Assembly: GCA_002205965.3 (NCBI GenBank)
Contig: NADL03000601.1
Location: 124,001-188,000, forward strand
Reading direction: 5' to 3'
Length of the DNA: 64,000 nucleotides
DNA from: Kappaphycus alvarezii
Lineage: Eukaryota; Rhodophyta; Florideophyceae; Gigartinales; Solieriaceae
Positions 19,900 to 32,629 of this stretch are shown piece by piece. Made by a program: the position numbers and the translations under genes. The notes beneath the pieces were generated by a model. It made no database searches. It was given only the letters and a program-made list of their open reading frames with translations, and was not told the DNA's origin. How positions within the stretch are numbered: position 1 is the stretch's first letter; each line of letters begins with the position of its first letter.

Positions 19900-21960
19900 A
19901 TATTTTCTCTACCCTATTGTACTTTTGTCGATGCCTGTTAGGACCTTTGTTGTGTAAGTGTCACTAGGACGGTTCTCAGGAGTATCCGCTAGGGAATTAA
20001 GCTATTAGTTAGAAGATGTGCTAGAGATGTTCAACGGAATCTACTGCATAAAAAAAGTCTCATTACTTTGGGAACTGAAGTAAAAACAGTATCAAAAATT
20101 TTATTATCAATCTAATCAACTGTTCTTCACAAGGAAAAAATTTCTCCCGTTTTCTCAGGATCGCTGCTAACGCCGTCAATCTGCTCTCCACACCTTGAAT
20201 TTTGGCGACAGCCAATGTTAGCCATGGATAATATTCAACTATTACTACTGTGTAAGTGTTAGTAGTAGTTGATGGAAAGCGATTTTTATGAGTTTTTAGA
20301 ACTAAACATTACGATGTTTTGGGTAGAGTAGTGTATTTCTATCTTTTCAGCTTCTATTTTCAATGATTTTTATGGTAATGTAAAGCAATATACAGTATTA
20401 CACTACTGCACAGTCAATTCTCCTCTACATAGCGCTGGGGAGCTGGGTATATAGCTTGGAACCCGAAGCGCCTGAGCTAAATGAAGGAGGCAGCGTTCTA
20501 TCCCCCCTTTACTACAGACAAAAATCTTCCTCTCCCTCTCACCAGCCCTTTACCTACAACGTCTCCCATCAGGCAATACTGGTTGAGTTCTACACTGTAA
20601 CGATTGTGTTTCTCCTAAGCACCTCACATTTTGATTTTTTCCAAGACCAATGGCAGGGAACCATGCAGACAGCACTGCATATTATATACCGGATGTTCGT
20701 TCAGTACTGTACTGTATATTGGAACCAGAGGTTGAATGGTCACAAGACGGAAGGCAAGATTTGAAGCAGAGGTTTGGTGTAACTGGCCAAGAACATCAGA
20801 AAGTTGGAGGTCAAGTTCTGTAGTGGGCGGTGTCAAAGAAAAGATACCCTGAGCAATTTAAGCATAATAGCTAGAGAGTGGACTATATTGGTTAGCGTGC
20901 AAAGGGCATTGTAGAGGCACCCATATAAAGTGCAGTAGGAAACTAGTGGAAGAAAGAGAACTTGTTGAACGGCAAATGAGTGGACCGTCTGTAGAGCTGC
21001 AGTGCTGTGGATGTTTCAAATTGGTTATTCCCCAACACCCGTACTGTAAGAGAATACCAGAGCAATTAGTATCCTTTCCTATTACAGTGCGGGCGATGGT
21101 AAGAGGGAAATAGTTGGTAGTTTAGAAGCTGATTTGTAATCTAAAATTAGTTTTCAGTATTATTTGGAGTGATTATAATTTTTTGCGTGGTCCATACACA
21201 TGGTGGTTTCAGGACGTCAGGTTTTGACTAACCCAAGAAAAAAACCATCGAAAAAAACAAGGCTCTGGACCCAAAACACACCAACCCGAGCAACCTCAAA
21301 ACAATCGCAACTACTAAATCTACTTTGACATTCTTTACCCAAAAAACTTCCTTGGTTGGTCTCCGTCGCTTTTGTATAGGCAAATGCGTTGTCTGTGGGA
21401 GAAGTCTCAAGCGTAGAGACTTTGGCACGGAAAAAAGACGCGCCCAACGCCAGCGCCGTAGACAAGCGTGCCGCTCGCCGTTTTATGCGCCGTGTTCGTC
21501 GGGTCGGAAGACCGTTTCGAGGCCAACGTATACAGTGGTCGTCTTTTTCTGTTTGACGACCGTTGTGGACCAGTAAAGCTCGCGCCGTCCATTATTTGCC
21601 CGGGACGTACACGCTTGAGGAGGGGAGGCGTGTACAATGAATACCGTAAATAGATTGGGCCATTGTAATTACGCACCTCATGTTTGAGGCGTATGCGCAC
21701 AAAGTAAATTGGGCTAATGGAATTATGCACCAAATGTGTTAGAAGAAAGTCTGCGTAAGAGAGATATCCGACGCCGGCTATCCAAAAACTGAGGTTTTGC
21801 GACCGACAAAAGTTCTATGGTAAGGTAATTGTGGGAACGAAAAGTGCTGTACGCGGGAGAAAAATCTGTGACACGACCGCAAAAAATGATTGGGCTAACA
21901 CAATGGTGCACGGGCAAAATGAACCTGATGGATAATGCAAGCTTTTCTTCTTCATTAATA
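19900..21960. other. No gene supported
   Basis: Frames are short. A GC-rich patch at 21420-21640 contains GTACACG-type inverted motifs and could belong to the end of the adjacent DDE_1 transposon. Terminal repeats were not resolved. Confidence 0.3.
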
Positions 21961-21969
21961 TACCCACTA

Positions 21970-22880
21970 TCCTCGCCCACCTGTTTTCCATCAAAATACT
22001 CTCGGATCCACGCGACGATACGCTGCAAATCATCGCTAAGATTCCCCTCTTCCCAGCGACCGTTATATTTTAGAGAAATTGCAGGGCGAATCACAGGTTT
22101 CCTTGCAAACATGATACAGTTTTTATCCCGCTGCTGGTTGACGTCGCGCACTGCTGCGGCAAACAACCTTAGAAAAAATGTTTCCTCGGATTAGAGAACT
22201 TTCCACCTCCCTCAGACCACTGTCTTGTACGAATACACTCATACTTGTACTCTTTCTTCCCACCTGCAGCGCCATGCGTCTTTTGATCTTTTGAATAATA
22301 AGAAAAACCAGCAGGCTGAATCAAATGCGTCGCGTTCGGATGGAGTCTCTTTAAAATAGTCCGAATCCTTGAAAGAAAGAGTTCGGTCTCATCGTCGACA
22401 AGATGAACAGAGCAGTTATCCACAAATAAAACACGCTGCTGCCCATTCGGAAGAGCTTTAATGGATCTTCGCTCGGAAATCCATTCCTTAAAAACCAGCC
22501 CATCCATCCACCTCTTAGGCCCACTCTGGTAGCAAGCTCCAGAGAAATCATCAGCTACTCTCTGAATGGGGTACGAGCGATTCCGTTTTTTAAAGATGAG
22601 CATGAGAACTTCAATTTGAGCGTTCACTACACCCGTTACCCGATCCATCATTGTAATCAGCTCACTGTCTAAAACGAAATCAGCGTACTTCACATCATTG
22701 TCCCTCTTGAAACCGAGAGTCTTTCCGTTTTCCATATTAACTACAAAGTGTGTCTCATCTGTCTTTTCGACGCGATTCTCATCAAACACTTTCGCATCAA
22801 AACACCGTTTCAGTTCATCTAAATGAAACGCAACTGTTTGCTCGATATACCGCGTCTTCTCAGGATTAATAAGTAACTAT
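21970..22880 (-). pseudogene. Pogo/jerky-like (DDE_1) transposase relic
   Basis: A minus-strand frame is open from about 22880 to 22169 and contains blocks typical of the DDE superfamily: DETHFVVNMENGKTLGF with a first acidic site, KKRNRSYPIQRV, RVLFVDNCSVH with the second catalytic aspartate, and LHPNATHLIQPA. After a stop and a frameshift the C-terminus continues at 22166 (AAVRDVNQQRDKN, NGRWEEG) to about 21970. An N-terminal DNA-binding domain was not found upstream. Cut-and-paste transposase, inactive here. Confidence 0.75.
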
Positions 22881-22889
22881 CTCGTCTGG

Positions 22890-24015
22890 GCATATAGAAA
22901 AATTCAGTTTGCCTCCATGAAGTGCTGTCCCATGTCAATGAAATTTTCCGAATTATGGGGAATCCATTTTCAACAGTGGTTGAGTGAAAAGGACTCCCTT
23001 TCTTCTCCGATTGCTCAAAAATTCTGATAGTATGAAGTTGAAGCACAGTGACCAGGAATTTCACGCCGCATTTGCGGAGCCTGTCGAACTCACTTAGGAG
23101 TTCTACATACAGAGCTGCCGCTCAACGCGGTCGTTTTCTTCCTCGCCCAGACAGTGCTTTAAACCTTGCACTTTTCAAACCCTCTGATGTTTGGCCGGTC
23201 AAAACATTTACTCGGGCCGCGTTTGATTTCAACTAAAGTGTCTGATTACGCTTAAGCCACCACAAACTTGCTTTTTGTAGGTTCACTTTCTCGTTTCCCG
23301 GGAAAACCCGAGGGAACTGGCGAACAGTCTCTGACATGAGGCATTTCTTTCCATCAAACTCCTCGGATTCTACCATCCACTCTGTAAAGTTTCTCCGTCC
23401 TGCAAGAGTGCATACATGAACTTTGCGTCGTGGGGTTGTTGACGTGGTAGGTTCGGTTCCGCCGTTTTGTGCGTCATGCTCGGGTGTTGGGTCCGTTGGC
23501 TGCCGCTGGATTGAATCAGGGGTTTTGGTGTTTTTCTGGCGGTTGTTTTTTGTAGCTACTTAAGTACCGTCGAGCTCCCGAACCGTAGGAGTTCACAGAA
23601 GATAAAAACCGTAGCACTGGGCAGTAAGTGAATAGCACGTTAAGCTTTTTGCTCCCGCGATAACGCTCTGACCAACGTTCCTGGTCTTTTCCTCTCGCTC
23701 CGCGCACGCTCCTTTAACTCCGCACCCCATCACACACGGTACTAAGGTGGTTGGGTTCGTGTGATTCGAGTCGTCGCAGATTGCCCGTTATCCGCAGGAT
23801 ACTCTACGCTACACGTTAAGTGACTAGAGCCTGTCGCAGGAATAACACGAAGAGCTCCACTCCGTTTACGCGTCCTCACTTCCCCGATCCCACATTCCGT
23901 TGCACGCTACGCTTCGGTGACCGTTTAGTCCGTTGTCTCGGTACAACTAAGTTCTCGGTACTACTCTACACTGTAGCACGAGTTATCCGTTTACGCTACA
24001 CATCTTTGTTTGTAG
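22890..24015. other. No gene supported
   Basis: Only short frames. The 5' end of the DDE_1 transposon probably lies here. The retroelement relic to the right stops abruptly at about 24016. Confidence 0.3.
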
Positions 24016-25480
24016 CTATAACGACAGGGAATGACCAGGCCGAGCTCTAAAGCCTGATTATCCCTGCTTCCGGAAGCTCTTTCACCTCTTTCCTCATTAC
24101 AGCATTATGTTTAGGGGGCCTCCGGCGAGCCCTTTAGTGAATCAGGTTGTCTTCCGTCAACTCAAAGAAATGTACACCCGGAACGGTAGCCGGCTCGAAA
24201 TCGTGGATATCTTAAGCTTTGTCATTCGTGTCCTTGAGTGCCCTATATAGTGCCGTCAGGTCCTTTCCTTCCAGATGCTTATCCTTCGAGGCGAGTAGAG
24301 CAGCCCTTTCTGTATCCTCGTCTCCCTCACTAGGCTCTCCATACCCTATTTCTTCTCTCAAATCCGGCTCGTAAGGTTCTTTTATCAGGATCGCAAGCAC
24401 CAGCTCCTGCTCAGTATCCGATCCACTATCACTGCCAACAGACCTCGATGAGGATGAAGCGGGAAACTGCTCGTCCTCCGATTCTTCGGAGGATGCAATC
24501 AGTGTCAGTTTCAGTGCGCGTCACATCGATCACGGGAGGCTTGCCGAGTAGGAATAAAAGTACTTCTTTCTTTCCAATCTTCAGTTTGACCTGTTTAAGT
24601 ACGTAGTCAATGTTCGCCTGTAGAGAACTCAGAGTCGGACTTCCGATAATGGCATCGAATTGGGCGTTACGCATTATCAATATATTCAACGGCACGACCA
24701 ACTATCCACAAGATACTGGGATCTCTTCCACGCAACAGACGACTTCGGCAACCGCCCGCGACGGTCACTTGACGATCCGTAACCATACGGGCTAGGACCA
24801 GCTTCTAGCAAAAATCCCATGACATGAGATTTGGAACGGCTCTCGTGTCAAATAAGGCATATGTATCCATCCCGAACGCCTTTATCGCGACGACTTCCAA
24901 TCAACTAGGGGTGCCTAAAAGGTTAGCTACGGAGGCCTAAGTCACCAGAACAGTCTTTTTAACCAATCGTTTGAGTTGTTTCCTAGCTTCATCCGCATCC
25001 CGGCCAAGAATTTGCCCCAAACTCATCCCCGTAGTTGCAGATGGAAGCTCTGCGACTACATTGTATTTTCTCACGTTGTACCACAACCTGCCTGTTACTT
25101 TCTTGGCTCTCTGGACCCTTCTCTTCTTCTTACCGGACGCTGAGGCAACCAACGGTGGACGAATAATCGGTGCCTTGTTCATAAGGGCGTCGATGTCCAT
25201 TACGTTGTCCCTTTTCTGTTTTAGCAAAGCCTAGCTATCAACATCCCTCTTGTCTGCGGCCACCAAATCCTTGTTCTGCGACTAGCAAACGACTGCAACA
25301 GGATCCTTGCCTTCCTTTTTCTTCAACTTGAGCTCTTCTCCGGACATGACTCTAGCCGCTACAAACCTAACTCTACAGTCACAGTTGTGGTAACCTTTGG
25401 ACAAACAAGATTCCTCAAAATGGCCCTTTCTTCCACAAGATGTACACCAAGAACTCGTTTCCTAAAAAACTTCTCATCTT
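24016..25480 (-). pseudogene. gag-protease-RT relic related to element A
   Basis: Reading leftward, about 25465-25400 gives a perfect zinc knuckle, CTSCGRKGHFEESC. Then follows a linker with KYNVVAELPSATTGMSLGQ, which parallels KYNLVAELASAPSRIIFGQ in element A. The protease C-terminus (AQFDAIIGSPTL) lies at about 24650. At 24120-24016 the start of reverse transcriptase appears (FELTEDNLIH, SAWSFPVVIATNKD), where the relic ends abruptly. Several stops interrupt it. It is an older, diverged cousin of A in the same Ty3/gypsy lineage. Confidence 0.75.
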
Positions 25481-25489
25481 TTGCCCGCA

Positions 25490-27120
25490 CAAGTATCATT
25501 TTTTGATTTGATCGAATAATGAAAAAGCAAAATGTTTTATTGGCTGAGCACGATACCATGATCTGCCAAAATGTCTCTTTAGTGTGATGAGAGTATCGTT
25601 TGTTAAGCGGTCATCATTCAAGTCAATATTATTTTTCCTCAGTGTTTTTCTTGTACCCTTTTACCAATAACACATGATGTTTCGAGGAGTACTGGACTCT
25701 GTCTGCACATACAGTAGTTATTACACTTACCTTTCAATCTTGAGCCCTCACGGCATTTAACGAAATTACTGACAGCATTAAACTGCATCACTTGAAAGCA
25801 ACTGTTTCTGCACCAAGGCGTTGTTTTGTTGCAATCGTTACATAATAGTTCTAGCATCAAAACGCAATAGTTTACATTATGGAAGCCATTGGGTTCGATG
25901 TTTAATTGCTTCTATCTAGATATAATAAGATTATATTATAAGGTAAGTTTACCATTGCATTTACTGCCATAGTACCGTAATATGACTACAAAAATAGTAC
26001 TAATATTCTCTATCTTGAAGAAATACCAGCGATTTGTGTATAGCGACTGACTACACCATTCTTCGTCCATGGCCTTTTCACAACACCCATAAACCAGAAA
26101 GTACAAAATGTACCGAGTCAGGACCGAGGTGTCTATTAAAGCCACGATAATCATGTCTACGTAAGCCGAATTATGTTTCAAATATCCAAAAAGAGTTAAG
26201 TACACGAACTAGAGACCTGAACGGAGCCAAATTGGGCAATATAACAATGTTGTACTCTGAAGTGTTTTACTTACCACACGTTGCATTCGTCACCGGCCAA
26301 AAGGCAATCTTCGTATAGAACGCAGCATCATCCGTATGGATGACTGCAAGCATTGGATCCATAATCATTCCTGAGTTTCCCTAGTTCGTAAGTCCTAATT
26401 CATTCGTTATTTCGGGATCTGGGTCCAAACTTTACATGTCGCCAAGATTTCGGTCGTACAATGCTGCATCATCTAAGCGGATGAGTGGAAGACATGGATT
26501 TCAAGTGAAGAGAACTTGTCAAACATGCAGACTTACGCAAAATTCCGCAGACAATATAACCCGTACGGGACGTAGAGCAAAAGTGAACAGCACTGGGGAG
26601 AAAACTTCATCGCCAAGATATTACATTGTCGTTTAGTAATTCCCTTCTTGGCACAAAGCGAGAAAAAACAAGTTATGACATTTCAGTAGAGATCGGAGCC
26701 CCGAACAAACGCATGAACTTCTTAAAAATCGCTCCAAAGGCAATGTAGTGAACATGCAATATCTTGGACAGAGTTCTGATCGCATATATGAGGCAGATTA
26801 ATTGAGTCGGGTCTGCCCTTACTGGTAGCCGATGATTTCCGCAGTACTGCGGACAAATTTGCACAGTTGAATTTACATGGAAGTGATGAGGATGAATGAC
26901 ATTTATCTCACTGAAACCGCAGATTGATCTCTTCGCACATGTAAATACCCGCAAAAATGAGGAAAGCGGAGGTCCGCGGTCGCCCGCTAGGTTTAATTCT
27001 GAAACCGACTGAGTTGAGAAGTACGGCGTCGTGGATGACCACGGGTCAACGAATTGCTTCGATTTGAAAAGAAAAGCCCGTTATTGATCAAGTTTTCTGA
27101 ATAAATTTAAATGTAATATC
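25490..27120. other. No gene supported
   Basis: AT-rich DNA with scattered short frames. None has a recognisable motif. Confidence 0.3.
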
Positions 27121-27145
27121 CCGAATATCTTTAAAGTGTAACAAT

Positions 27146-27431
27146 GTCTCTGTTGCACCATTGTGTAATAGAGACTTATTCACCCTCGCTATTCCAGTTT
27201 TCTGTTACACAGTGGTGTAACAGGGAAACTGCATCGTCTTGAATGATTTTAGAAATTTGATTTTCCTTCAATGTTTGTATTTGACGTGGAGCCCCACGTC
27301 ATCGTTTTTATTTACGTAGCTATATTCTAGATAGTACAATTCTTTAGTTACACCTCTACTTTCTAGTAAGTTCTACTGAGCTTACAGAGTATAGAATTTC
27401 TAGAGTAGAGTTACCGTACTGTCTATAAAAG
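27146..27431 (+). promoter_or_regulatory. Three inverted repeats upstream of a TATA box
   Basis: At 27146-27175 two 13-base arms (GTCTCTGTTGCAC...GTGTAATAGAGAC, two mismatches) flank 4 bases. At 27202-27223 perfect 9-base arms (CTGTTACAC...GTGTAACAG) flank AGTG. At 27283-27300 perfect 7-base arms (GACGTGG...CCACGTC) flank AGCC. A TATAAAAG box lies at 27424. The first two palindromes share a core. This could be a solo LTR promoter or a protein-binding array. No gene starts clearly downstream. Confidence 0.5.
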
Positions 27432-27594
27432 GGGGGGCTCATATGGATTCTTGTGGGAATCCAGGTACACTCCATACACCCTTTGCCCCAACTTTCTGAA
27501 ACCCATTACCACCGTACGGATATCTTCCCCCACCTCTTAATTAAAGACTTCTTGAATAGACTCTTAATTGCGGCGTCGGCCTCAGTCTGAAGAT

Positions 27595-30500
27595 TTACTT
27601 TTTCTGTTCTCTCAAGCAGCTGGGCATGACTACCAAGCAGAAGTTTTCCAACTGAAAAAATTTTCTTTTAGCATTCCAACGCATTTTTCCATCTCTTGCA
27701 CCATCTTCGGCGTTTTGGTAGAGCCCACATAATAGATGAATCCAATCCATGAATATGCAATGTTCCACTGCAAATATATGCCCCTCATGGTGATTACTTT
27801 TTGAAGTAAACCGCTTGAGGGGCTGATGAGTTGCTTCGAACACCAACTCTATAAACTCTCTGCAATGGCCGAATACATCTATAATGAAGTCGTTCAACTC
27901 AACGATAAGGTGTACGTTAGGCTTATTCAATGTGTTTCTTGGGTATTCAAATGATCTGCAGTGATAATTGACTGCCTGAAGGTATATCTTTGATTTTTGG
28001 CTACGTTTGGAAAGGCATTGGGAACAAAAATTTCCAGTTACAAACCTGGTACATTCTCCACCATCAATATCCGATTCTGGCCACCAATAAGTTTACCCGA
28101 TCAAGGATTGTAACTTTTTCATTACCGATAAATCCCTTCTGATGAGATTAGTTACCTCCAATTGGATCCTTATTCTTTCAAGCATTGGGATTGCGACCGC
28201 AATGCCCGAGAATATAACAGAGAGGGTCATGCTATTTAAAGCTTTCTTCTTTTCATTGAAGGCACACTTTTTATGCTCGAGACCATTCCGCATCAAAGCA
28301 TCCACAATGGATACATTGGCCAAATAACGTAACTATGCTGTAGTGAGTACTCCGTACGTGCAAGAGAGTATATTCTGTGCAGGACCAGACAACAAGTGGT
28401 CTAGTGCTACAAAATTAGATCTATACGGGTCAAAATACCCGCTTACGACTGGAAAATTTTGGACTTTGAGAAGGATTCTGTATTTCATTTTGGAAAGCCG
28501 AGTACTCAGTTCCACGAAAGTACAACTGGATGCCCACACATTCTTTTTATTCTTCATGCCGAGATAATTACGCTTATGCGACGTAATACCGGACTGCCGA
28601 ATTACTTCGTGTACTGCTGCGAAGAAACACGAAATTCTTAGCCTAAATTTATGTTGTTTGCCCGTATTATGATTCTGTTGCCGTGCTTTTCGGTAATTTC
28701 CGAAAAATGCATAGGGTGCAAGGTGAGCTGACAGGATGGACGATGACGTCGATTTTATGTGCCGCAGCCGGATAATCCCCTAGGAAACCAACGATATCAA
28801 GAAACATTTTGCAGGCGGTACCGTCTGGTAGTTGACCGTTGATCCCTTTGATGGTTCCTCTAACGAGATTTTCCAATATGTATGACAATACTTCATTGCT
28901 TGAGACTTCGGGAGGGTGAATGATATTATTCTTACGGAACTACTATTGCGCTTTAACTCTGGTGGAAGACCCAATGGTAATTCATACACACCATTTGCAG
29001 AACCCTGTCGATACATGGTAGAGAACGGCTTGAATTCATCGGAATACAGAAGGATAGTGTAAAACATATAAGGCGTTCCGTTCTGAAGAACTTCATGGTT
29101 CATTCTTTCAGCTTGATCAGAGAATCTCGGAAATATGTCGTCTGGAAGAGTACTCTTCAGATGAATTGAATCAATCTTTTCCTGTGATATTAATTTTACA
29201 GAGTCATATCTTATATCAACAGCGAGCCATGTTAGTTGTCGAGAAGGGGAGACTCGTTCACACCTCCAGAAACTGTGACAAATAGTCCCGACGAAGATGT
29301 GTGTGATTTGCCCACTTGTGTAATCAGGCATCTCATAATTACGTCTTGTTGAAGGTCTGAATAAAGTGCAGATATCACTAGGCCTACATAATACGTCCTA
29401 AGTGTTTCAGATATCACAAATGTCTTCTCCGGAGTCATTAAGAAAGGATAAAAGGGAACCAGTGACTCTTGCGCAGTAGTTGATGAAAACCTCATCAGTC
29501 ACGTGTCCGTCTGTCGATATGGGAGTTCGCTCCGTTTGTAATCCATCAGTAGAAGTAACGGTTTGTGCCACCTACGTAGAACCCACAACGCCAGTAGTCT
29601 GGTGGTACCCTTCGTGAACCGTTTCAATGAGATGAGAGATTCTAGATACTAGTTTTTCGTTGATAAAAAGCTCCACCCTGGTACCGGAATATGCAGGAAC
29701 TTGAGCGCCGTCATCATCGATGAAGATGAATTTGTCTGATCCATTTTTTTGGGTCTATTCGTGACGATTAAGCCTTTTTCAATGGTCGTTACCAGTAAAC
29801 AAGTATCTCTCTCTGGGCCATGACTATGAAATGACTCATGGTCGCCCACTTGATCGTGAAGCTTTCCATGCATTATTTTGAAGAGAACTAGGGGTTTTCA
29901 TCGCAAACAGCCCAAGACGTAGGTGGAATGATGCGAACCGCTTCTTTCCCATCTCTGTTGCGAACTGAACGTTCTGCAGTAGAAGGCCTTCCACAAGAGA
30001 TTATTTGCTCATCACCGCCAGTGCTGTCATCTTCATTGCCTGATTGATGTGAAGTTGAAGCCTGTGGCGCGCGTGCAAATGTATCTGACGAGAGTACTCC
30101 TGTCACAATTATCTTGCTTTGCAGGTATGCAAATAAACTTGCTGGAAGTCATTGTTTGAGAAGCTTATCTTTGAGCCCGTTAATAGCAGTATAGCTGGGA
30201 AGCCTATTATTCTCTGGCCTTCTTTCTGATACACCTTGAATAATACTATCACCATTCTGTACATTACTGTAGTCTGAGTGAATAGATTCATCATCTACAA
30301 CATAATTTGAACGCCGAAAATCGATTTCAATGGCATTCTTGATGAATTTATAATGCTCGGCGGTAAAGCGTACGCTACTCGACACCATAGACAAGGCAAA
30401 AAGAGCCTTGTCGTTTCTCCAATATCTTAAAAATGCACACAAATTTCGCATATCCGGTAGCCGCGCTTCCCCACTGTTAGTACATGGAACATCCACTCCG

Positions 30501-30826
30501 CGTGTAAATGATTCAGATGGAAAAGCCGCAACGTGATGTGCTGGAACTTCATCTTGAGAATTGTCATCTGGTGGAAAACGCTGATGAATGAGGTCCTGGA
30601 CTGGAGGATTATCAACATCTTCTCCAGAAAGTGGTAACATTATGTCATCCTCGTGAAGATCTTTTGTGTGTTCATCACAGACGACGCGATTCTGGCTGTT
30701 TGTGTTTATGTGTGGGGCTACGTTGCTTAAAAGCAGGTCGATGCAATGCATGAATTCTTCTTTGCCTCTTGTCCTGTAGTGAATCTAGCAAAACAGATTC
30801 GAATGCTTTTCTACTTCTCTTCGACA
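27595..30826 (-). pseudogene. tnp2-like transposase gene T, right copy (longer)
   Basis: From about 30826 leftward this first repeats the left copy (200-codon frame 30751-30149, then 30106-29888 and 29873-29649). It then continues into the catalytic half missing on the left. The frame 29331-28780 has YSDEFKPFSTMYRQGS and LPLGLPPELKRNSSSVR, as in tnp2/CMC-type transposases. 28557-28333 and 28323-28093 follow. 27930-27595 has NKPNVHLIVELND, FGHCREF and a THQPLKR block near the C-terminus, also typical. The gene would exceed 1000 residues. Many stops and shifts make it inactive. Confidence 0.65.
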
Positions 30827-31312
30827 TGAGTAAAGAGTAGAAACAGCAAACTTGTAAATTCTGCTTCGACCAGTTTTTTCAGCTAAGGACGACCTGACCT
30901 GATACCTGATTTCTTTGTTCGATGTAGATCATCCGCTACTTCAGTGTTACTATAGGAAAATAGTAGTTTGATGTCAAAAATACATTTCAAGTTAGCGCTG
31001 AAGATAGTAGCTAGTAGCACTAATGCAATATTATACTCTAACTGTATTAATTTAGCACGCTTCATAATGAGGTAGAAATGAGGGGTTTGTTTATTCTATT
31101 AATTCAGTTGATCACTTGTTTTACATAGAAAAACCAATTCTGTCTGTATCACTGTCCATGGAAATTATTTTTATTGACTTAAAAGAGGAGATATGATGTG
31201 TTCAAACATAAATCTACCCAACTTTCGACGTTCAAAATAAAGCACTGCAAACAGCGTATAATAATTATGTTGTACTGTAAAGACAAATGACTGCTTCGAG
31301 ATTGGATTTCAG

Positions 31313-31675
31313 TTAAACATATTCACCAATACTAGCAATCAGACAGGGACCTGATTGATTCCTGGTACCGCAAATCATCACGGAAGTGTACATCATGTTA
31401 TCAACGAGGGCCATTGCTAAGATGCCTGTTGTATACAAAAGTAAGCTGAAATAGAAAAACTGGATTTTACCCTGGTAAAATACACAATCTGTCGAAACGG
31501 AAAAGGTCCTCTTCGCATCTTGAAATCCATCCTTGACCAATCGTCCTACCTTTTTCTTTCCAAAACAAAATTCTAAATATCTTTTTCCTTTATGAATCCA
31601 AATTAACTGTACAACTCCATTTTCTATTTTATGTTTGAAAATTTGGTCCTCCTTCTTCAAAGAGATGCCTTTCAA
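31313..31675 (-). CDS. Open frame of 120 codons beside gene T, right copy
   Basis: Identical translation to 16413-16775, with a TTG start and a hydrophobic segment. Conservation is explained by the recent inner-arm duplication and does not by itself argue for a gene. Confidence 0.2.
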   Translation of the reverse strand: MKGISLKKEDQIFKHKIENGVVQLIWIHKGKRYLEFCFGKKKVGRLVKDGFQDAKRTFSVSTDCVFYQGKIQFFYFSLLLYTTGILAMALVDNMMYTSVMICGTRNQSGPCLIASIGEYV

Positions 31676-31822
31676 TTCGTGTTCACTTCTCCTTCCAAAT
31701 TCAGTTGCGATATTTTATCATACAGATTTTTATGATGCCCCCGAATTCATGCGAATTCAAGGCCGCAGTATCAACTCGCATTTTTTTGACCAAGACCGTG
31801 ATGATTACCGAAGACATGCCCC

Positions 31823-31830
31823 TATTTAAA
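31823..31830 (+). promoter_or_regulatory. TATA-like box upstream of the LTR ORF
   Basis: TATTTAAA lies 108 bases before the ORF start. The same box precedes the ORF in the 3' LTR at 39259-39266, in a shared CGAAGAC context. It is a candidate promoter for the LTR-encoded protein. Confidence 0.5.
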
Positions 31831-31937
31831 GTGCTGTAGCATCTTCGCTGAAGCATCACTCCGGTCACCAACAATTCGATAAGCTGATTACCCTTTTTGT
31901 CAACATTCGCAACCCCGCTCACCCCTTTTCCAGAAAT

Positions 31938-32504
31938 ATGACGTCAAATCGACCGTCTGTCCCTATCTCCAAAAACCGCCCTTCTCGTCCCATCAATGGC
32001 CTCCGTCTCGCCGCCTACGGGCCAACCGATGCCGACGAGTACCTCCAGCGGCAAACTAAGGAGAAGTTCATCGAGTTCGTTCGCCGCCTCTTTATAGAAG
32101 AAGAGGCAAGGGAGGTAAGTGAGGATGAGGCTGAGAAAGTCGAGGAGGAGAGCGGGGACTCCTTCGAAGAATGGGTAGCCCCTGAGATGGTTTACGAGAC
32201 TCAGGAGAAGGATGAAGAGAAAGGGGATGGGACGGAAGATCGGTGCATGGGGGAGGAGGTGAAAGTGCAGGGATTGGACCGGAGCTCCCAGAACTTTAGG
32301 GCGGGACGGGAGCTAGGAATGGAGGACCAGGTGGTACCGGTCATGGAAGTGGATAAAGATATCTTCAGTGTTCTAGAGATTTCAGGGGAGGCCACAGGAA
32401 TCTGCGAACCGCTCGAAGGGATATGTGTGGACTGTATAGGTATCATGGATATTTTCCAGGAGCTACTCGGTTCTAGCCTTGAGAATGAAGATTGTGAGGA
32501 GTAG
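31938..32504 (+). CDS. LTR-encoded acidic protein, right copy
   Basis: 188 residues from the ATG at 31938. Visible blocks are a basic Ser/Pro-rich N-terminus, GPTDADEYLQRQTK and RRLFIEEEA, a Glu/Asp-rich middle (EAEKVEEESGDSFEEW), and a C-terminal motif with VVPVMEVDKDIFSVL, GICVDC and FQELLGS. Decayed copies at 8985-9500 and 39344-39899 keep the C-terminal motif as a series of matches (QVxPxLExDG, DIF/L, LDIS, CVDCLGxMDI). That pattern implies past selection for a protein. It is encoded in the LTR and read in the sense direction, upstream of the genomic-RNA TATA box. Function unknown. A regulator of the element is a guess based on composition. Confidence 0.65.
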   Translation: MTSNRPSVPISKNRPSRPINGLRLAAYGPTDADEYLQRQTKEKFIEFVRRLFIEEEAREVSEDEAEKVEEESGDSFEEWVAPEMVYETQEKDEEKGDGTEDRCMGEEVKVQGLDRSSQNFRAGRELGMEDQVVPVMEVDKDIFSVLEISGEATGICEPLEGICVDCIGIMDIFQELLGSSLENEDCEE

Positions 32505-32622
32505 ATGTAGATATTTACTAGAAGTATCTTATTGCTAGTCTCTATCGTCCACATGATTTGTTTTAGTGCATTTAATGGTATTTAGTGTGCGTTCTTGGAA
32601 CTTTAGGATTAGCCGAAAAGTC

Positions 32623-32629
32623 TATATAA
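32623..32629 (+). promoter_or_regulatory. TATA box expected to drive genomic RNA of element A
   Basis: TATATAA lies about 120 bases after the LTR ORF and 310 bases before the LTR end. Equivalent boxes occur at 40035-40043 and, on the minus strand, near 15461, 11831 and 8868. The position fits the U3/R border. Confidence 0.55.

Noticed and set aside
28667..28888. Separate small gene inside the T region
   Set aside because: It is an alternative frame over the T transposase segment 28780-29331. The T frame has the family motifs.
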